DNA from: Liquidambar formosana | Taxonomy: Eukaryota > Streptophyta > Magnoliopsida > Saxifragales > Altingiaceae | Length of the DNA: 64,000 nucleotides | Direction of reading: 5' to 3' | Assembly: GCA_039720395.1 (NCBI GenBank) | Contig: JBBPBK010000144.1 | Location: 1-64,000 of the forward strand | In this document: positions 58,863 through 64,000 of the stretch, in pieces | How positions within the stretch are numbered: position 1 is the stretch's first letter | Layout: every line of letters begins with the position of its first letter | Translations under genes and position numbers: made by a program | Notes under the pieces: generated by a model | Database searches by the model: none | Told to the model about the DNA's origin: nothing | The model's input: only the letters and a program-made list of their open reading frames with translations

Positions 58863-60187
58863 AGTAGGGTGGGCAACAATGTAGGCACTTCACATGGACT
58901 TGGCTGTGGAACTATCAGAACTCCCTCATCAATCAAGTCTTGGACCACTTTCTTTAGCAAGGTGCAATCCTCAGTATCATGGCTAGAATTTCTGTGGTAT
59001 AGGCAAAATGATGGGTCAGGAATAAGTGAAGGCTTGGGTGGAAGGGGAGTGATAAGGCCTCTTTTCTTGCAATGGTGAAATACTTTGGTGAGACTCATAG
59101 GCAAAGTGGTGTAATGGGGAATGGGTCGAGGTGGATGAGGTGAATTGTCTTCTATTGCATTGACATTAGAAGTGGGGGATGGGTTATGGGATGGCAAAGG
59201 ATTTTGAGTGACATTGGGACAGTTAGGAGGAGTAGGTGGGCCTATGATCTTCTTGTCAATGAGGTCTTGTATTTCATGTCTGAGACGGATACAACGGTTT
59301 GTTCTATGGCCTTTGGATTGATGGAAATGGTAGTACTCATTTTCGTTGTACCACCTAGGCAATGGATTTGGAAGAGGTGTTGGGTCTAGAGGTTTGAGGA
59401 TGCCCCTTGCTTTCAATCTTTCATAAACTTTGTCCAGTGGTGCATACAAATCAGAGAACTGACGAGGAGTAGAATTGTTGCCAATGTTCCATGGCTGTTG
59501 TGGAGCGATTGCATTCACTTTAGCGGGTGCCTTTCCATTGTTCCCTATCCGACGAAACCTTGAAGGATCTTCAACCTTGATAGTGCCATCGGTTATGGCG
59601 TCTTCAACTTGCGTCCCAGAGCTAATCAGAGCTTTGAAAGTGGGAAAGTGGTGAGCGAACAAGTGCTTGTGATACATGGGCAATAGGTTCTTGACCACCA
59701 TTCGTATCTGTTCTTCTTCATTAGGCCTATCGAAAATTTTAGAAGCTTTCTTCCTCCACCTAGTGATGTAGGAAGAGAAAGATTCATTTGCCGCCTATTT
59801 GGTAGTCTCCAAGTATCTCCTTGTCACATCAACCTCCGTATTGTACTTGTAGTGATCGGTGAACTCTCTACATACGTCTTCCCATGTTCTAGTCTTTGAC
59901 TCATCCAAACTCAGAAACCAATGCAGCGAAGAGGTGCTAAGTGATTCATGGAATAATTGGGCCATTAATTCCTCGGAAGCACCACGAGGTTGCATTGCTC
60001 GAACATACATTTTCAAGTGATTCTTAGGGCAACCCATTCCATCAAACTTCTGTAACTCTGGCATCTTGAATGAAGTCGGCAATCTCGCTTGAGGAAGAGA
60101 GAAAGAGTGTGGATATCCATAAAGTCATCTGCACGGTGAATACCCTTCAAAGTCTTCTCCAAAGCCAACATCCTTGCAGCCATCATC
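58863..60187 (-). pseudogene. Gag fragment of an older Tat element (G2)
   Basis: The minus strand reads the same Gag as G1: MLALEKTLKGIHRADD near the start, MPTSFKMPELQKFDGMGCPKNHL from 60082, HWFLSLDESKTRTWEDVC, then the C/H clusters YYHFHQSKGHRTNRC and FCLYHRNSSHDTEDC (second H present, unlike G1). There is one in-frame TAG at 59797-59795 where G1 has CAA (Gln). A frameshift separates the segment above 60082 from the rest. It is cut on one side by Copia E (60188) and on the other by the G3 LTR (58862). Protease and pol of this element are not in the window. Confidence 0.88.
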
Positions 60188-61846
60188 TGTTGGGAATCGA
60201 ACAAGAGGGAAAAATACAAAGTGCGGAATATAAAAAATTTTTCCTACGATTCCACAGCCCATGAATCTAACTATGCATAACACAAAATCGAACCCTAACT
60301 ACGAAGAGGGTTAGAACACTTACAAGATTTTTGTCTTCTCCGTTTTGCTCCAAGCTTCTACTCCGGACAGCGGTGAATGAGCAGCCCAAGTGTGCTGCCT
60401 CCAACGGTATCCACACCTAGCTAGAGCTTCAAGCCTTTTCTTTCTTCTTCCTTGTTGTTGCTAGAGGTGGAGAAGAGAGAGAGAGAGAAGAGAGCCTCCA
60501 AGGGGCTGGACGGCTAGGGTTTATTGTGCAAGCCTCTTATGCCATGTCACACATAAGTGTGACTTATATAGGCAGCCCACTAAAGGGGCTGGCCAAGGGG
60601 AAGAAACCCTAATAGGGTTATGTGTAATTACTCTTAATTGCACATTAACCCCTATTATTTATATCAAATACAAATAGGCCCATAAAGAACTATTCTTTAT
60701 TCACTAAAACCCTTTCTCCCATAGACTTTAAAGCCCTTCTTGCATGATCAGTGTGTGACCCATTGGGTTCACATCATTAAGTAGTAGGAATAGCACAAGG
60801 TGTGCACAATGGAACTCTTTCCATTTAGGGTCTAATTGGAACTCCTTCCAATTCCCTAATTGATTATAACTCACTTATATCAATTAGGGCTTCTACTAAC
60901 CATGAGTAACACCTAGCATATGGCTCATGGTGTGGTCCTTAATGAGGTGAATAGTCATTTACAAAGAACCCTTCTGTTATAGTTTATAGGTTACAATTGC
61001 ATCCTTCCTTCAACACAATGTCTCCAATTAAACTAATAGGACATGGAAGTCTGTCAAGTCCCTAGTTCAATTACTTTATACTCATTCATAGATATCAACT
61101 CATTGATGAACTCATGAAACTCTTTTCATATTCATCCTACCATGGCCATGGATTTAATGAGTTATATTATGAATGCTATATGAGACATTCTCTCTCTTTT
61201 TCCTGAGAGTGATGGATCCCTTGTTGATCACTCACATGCCTTCATACACATAGCAGTAGGGCCAATGAACACCTTTGCAGACCCCTGAATAGGATCTGCA
61301 CTTAGTGTTATCAAACTTCTAAAGCTACATGCATAAGGCAACTATGGTGTCTCAGGTCTAAGGATTACTTGCACCACTATAACAATGAGAAACTGATTGA
61401 CAAGCAGGATAAAACTCCATTCAGTTTATCTCATATCTTTGGTCACATTCAGTGTACCTATTCTTGTAATAGGCACCCACTTGTTGGTTGTAGTGTCTCC
61501 ACACAAATAGCTTGAGACTAGCTATCCTCCTATAGAGTCAACCTAACAAGTGCTAGTCCTATGGTTCATTACTGTCCATCATAGTGAACCTTCAACTAGG
61601 AATGCTTTAGGAGTTTAGTACAGAGATATATCTATAGTCTCAAAATTACAACTCTTTGTAATTCCATATTCTCAACTCTAACTCCATGGACATATTATGT
61701 AAATATAAATGATGCATATAAACATAATAGAATAAGCCCTTTTATTAAATCAATAATAAATGTGACATACATAAATGAAATCAAATGATTGTTCCTAATC
61801 TCTAAACAATCATCTCTATGATTGGCTCTAGGGCATAATCCTAACA
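60188..61846 (-). repeat. Copia E 3' LTR
   Basis: Ends TGTTAGGATTATGCC and ATTCCCAACA on the minus strand. Same TATA and terminal hairpin as B and D. Confidence 0.95.
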
Positions 61847-61862
61847 ATCTCCCACTTGCACT

Positions 61863-64000
61863 CAAGCCAATTGACCATGTATCGCATACCTATCTTCTCA
61901 AGATGTTGGTCTTAGACATAACCAATTATGTTTTAAAGCTTTAGTCAGTAGGTCTACAAAAACTTATGTAGATAATATCTTCTGTAATGTATCTATTACC
62001 TCTTCCAATGATTCCTCTAATCACTTGGAATTGTCACTCTACGAGTTTGGACTTTTGATGAGACCGTGATTCCTATACTTGAGCTATAGACCCATTGTTG
62101 TCACAAAACAAGGTGTGGGCAACTCAATGGAAGGAACAACTCTAAGTTCTAAATGAACTTATAGATCCAAACAGTCTCCTAGACAATGCGACAATTAATT
62201 CACCCTTAATAATGGAATCCACTGTATCTTTCATACAGTTCTTCCATTAAGTATTTCACCAACTAAAGTGAATATAAAATATACCCCATATGGATTATAT
62301 CCAAATCCATATACCCATCTACTATGAGTTTACAATTTCCATATACAATCCAATATTCCAAATTTGAATTGACTGACAACTATTTGTAACAATTACAACA
62401 TAATAGATATCAGGTTCAATACATAGTGTAGAATAAGGCTTCTTAACACTTTAAGAACCTTACTTGCGTTATCCTAGGGCACATGCCCTTGAATAACGAA
62501 TTCTTATCTGAAGTAAATCAAACCTCTTTTAGAATTCTCCATGTTGAACTCCTTCAACATTTCAACTATGTTTAATGACTTGGAGATACTTAGCAATCTA
62601 TATGATCTATCTCTATAGATCTTGTTGGATGCTTCTACCAAATCTTTCATGAAGAAGTTTTTCTCAAAAGCTAAAACTTCACATTAGATAACATTTATAT
62701 ATCATTCATAATGATTAGGATGTCATCTTATTGATAGGATAAAGAAAAACGATCCCACTCCCACTAACCTTTTATACACTCATGGTCCATCTATACAATC
62801 AGAGAAATCAAACAATTTGATTACTTCAACTTTATAGATGTTCTAATTATGAGAACCTTGTAGTCTATTAATAGACTTCTATAACTTACACACTTTTATG
62901 GTTTTTCACCATTTGATATAACATCTTTATATCCTTTTTGACATATCTTATATTCAAAATGTGTATTTATAGATAACAAGATCCAAATGGATTTCAGCAT
63001 AACTATTATTAAACAAGTTTCTTTATAGACAACTTTTTGCCTATGTTGAAAACATTCTTAAATAGCCAAGCCTTTTAGGTCTCTACCTATCCATATTGGA
63101 TTTAATGACTCTTAATCATTTCTCGAGTTGATGTGAAACATCGTCTAGTCATAATCAATAGGATTATCTTGGTGATCTTTATCACCAAAGAACAATTCTT
63201 TCACATTCTAATAGAGATACAATATCTCTCTTATGTTAAGAAATATCCAATTTGATCTATGAAAAGATTGTAGTGTAGTTAAGGGTTTTGTCTCAACAGA
63301 GACAAGGGTTGGATCTTTGTTCGTTTGTGGCTTTACAGACAATTCTATAAATTCTATCTACTTTTGCATCTTTCTTGAATGAACTCTTTCTCAAGAAAAT
63401 CCAGCAAACATCCTAATGGACAACTTTTGTTCATTAGGGTAATAGAAATACTATCCCAACCACTTTTGGGATATACCACAATTCAACACTTACTTGACCT
63501 TATTTCCAGATTGTCTACATTATGTTTCTAGACAAACATAGCACAAGCCCAAGCCTTAACTTCTTTAAGTTGGGTTTCTTCCCATATCATATCTGATATA
63601 ATTGGGACAAAACTGGAGTGAACCCTAAATTATCAATATGTAGCAATTTTAAGGTATATCCTAGATGGATACATTAGTAAAACTCATCATGGATCAAACC
63701 ATATCTTAGTAGGGTTCAATTCGTTCTCTTAGATTCACCATTGAGCTATGGTATTCTAAGATGAGTCTACTGTAATTGAATGCATGCTCTACATGACTAT
63801 ATACATCACAATGTATTAGTCAAATTATAAATGTAACTCTTTCACTTCACCAAGTAAAAGATGGGTTTGGTCATCTCATAACCAAGTCATAATCGTTACA
63901 TTTAAATGAGAGTCTCTACATCTCTTGTATTCTCAGAATACGTTGCATTCGCTCTAATTAGTCATTTAAATTCAGAAATCAAATTTCTAGAATGTCTTAA
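61863..64000 (-). pseudogene. Copia E decayed gag-pol remnant (partial)
   Basis: Matches 26081-28210 of Copia B and the reverse complement of 53954-56095 of Copia D nearly base for base. No usable frame. Confidence 0.85.

Larger units (their letters stand above)
60188..64000 (-). mobile_element. Copia E: non-autonomous Copia element, runs off the right edge
   Basis: 3' LTR at 60188-61846 (1659 bp, minus orientation), purine tract from 61847, then the decayed gag-pol remnant to the window end. It is of the B/D subfamily. The bases before it (TCATC, 60183-60187) should be its duplication, but the partner is outside. It is inserted in the gag of the older Tat element. Confidence 0.93.

Overview
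The window looks like nuclear DNA of a flowering plant with a repeat-rich genome. The base composition is AT-rich, it holds plant LTR retrotransposons of both large superfamilies, and plant-type spliceosomal introns are visible. I cannot name a species. I see no tRNA, rRNA or CRISPR, and no gene clearly belonging to the host. Nearly every base can be assigned to a nest of at least nine LTR retrotransposons.

The frame is one very large Ty3/gypsy element of the Tat lineage, called G1 here. It lies on the plus strand from beyond the left junction at 9817 to 58803. Its parts, left to right, are: decayed gag (10327-12399); protease (12409-16503, split by a solo LTR); a 164-base candidate intron (16504-16667); RT, two RNase H domains and integrase (16668-19983); a 98-base homopurine run; two antisense genes; a tandem-repeat zone; a purine-rich tract; and the 3' LTR (46076-58803). 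The antisense genes are a DUF7745-like gene (21628-20342) and a seven-exon plant-mobile-domain gene (44258-22132). G1 itself sits in the first 60 bases of a related LTR (58804-58862). That LTR sits in the gag of an older minus-strand Tat element (58863-60187).

Into G1 went: two nested minus-strand Copia elements at the left (1-6823 inside 6824-9817); a solo Tat LTR (13535-16311, target duplication CTGGG); Copia B (24406-43867, duplication TACTT) in intron 1 of the antisense gene; Copia C (33408-43175, duplication TTAAT) inside the 5' LTR of B; and Copia D (48074-57771, duplication GTTAG) inside the G1 3' LTR. Copia E (60188 to the window end) is inserted in the older Tat gag.

The Copia copies share one family design: LTRs of about 1.66 kb, an initiator-Met tRNA primer site, a leader of about 3.5 kb and a short purine tract. 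Copies B, D and E carry the same badly decayed, non-coding gag-pol remnant although the paired LTRs of B and D differ at well under 1 percent. They look like a non-autonomous subfamily moved in trans. Copy C keeps an intact gag but has a dead pol.

The observations most worth following are: (1) an 81-bp near-palindromic cassette present three times in G1, each time upstream of a TATA box, twice on the antisense side and once in the LTR; (2) three successive hairpins before Copia gag with the same 17-nt loop on different, base-paired stems; (3) an antisense plant-mobile-domain gene whose seven exons are all open while the sense gag-pol is full of lesions.
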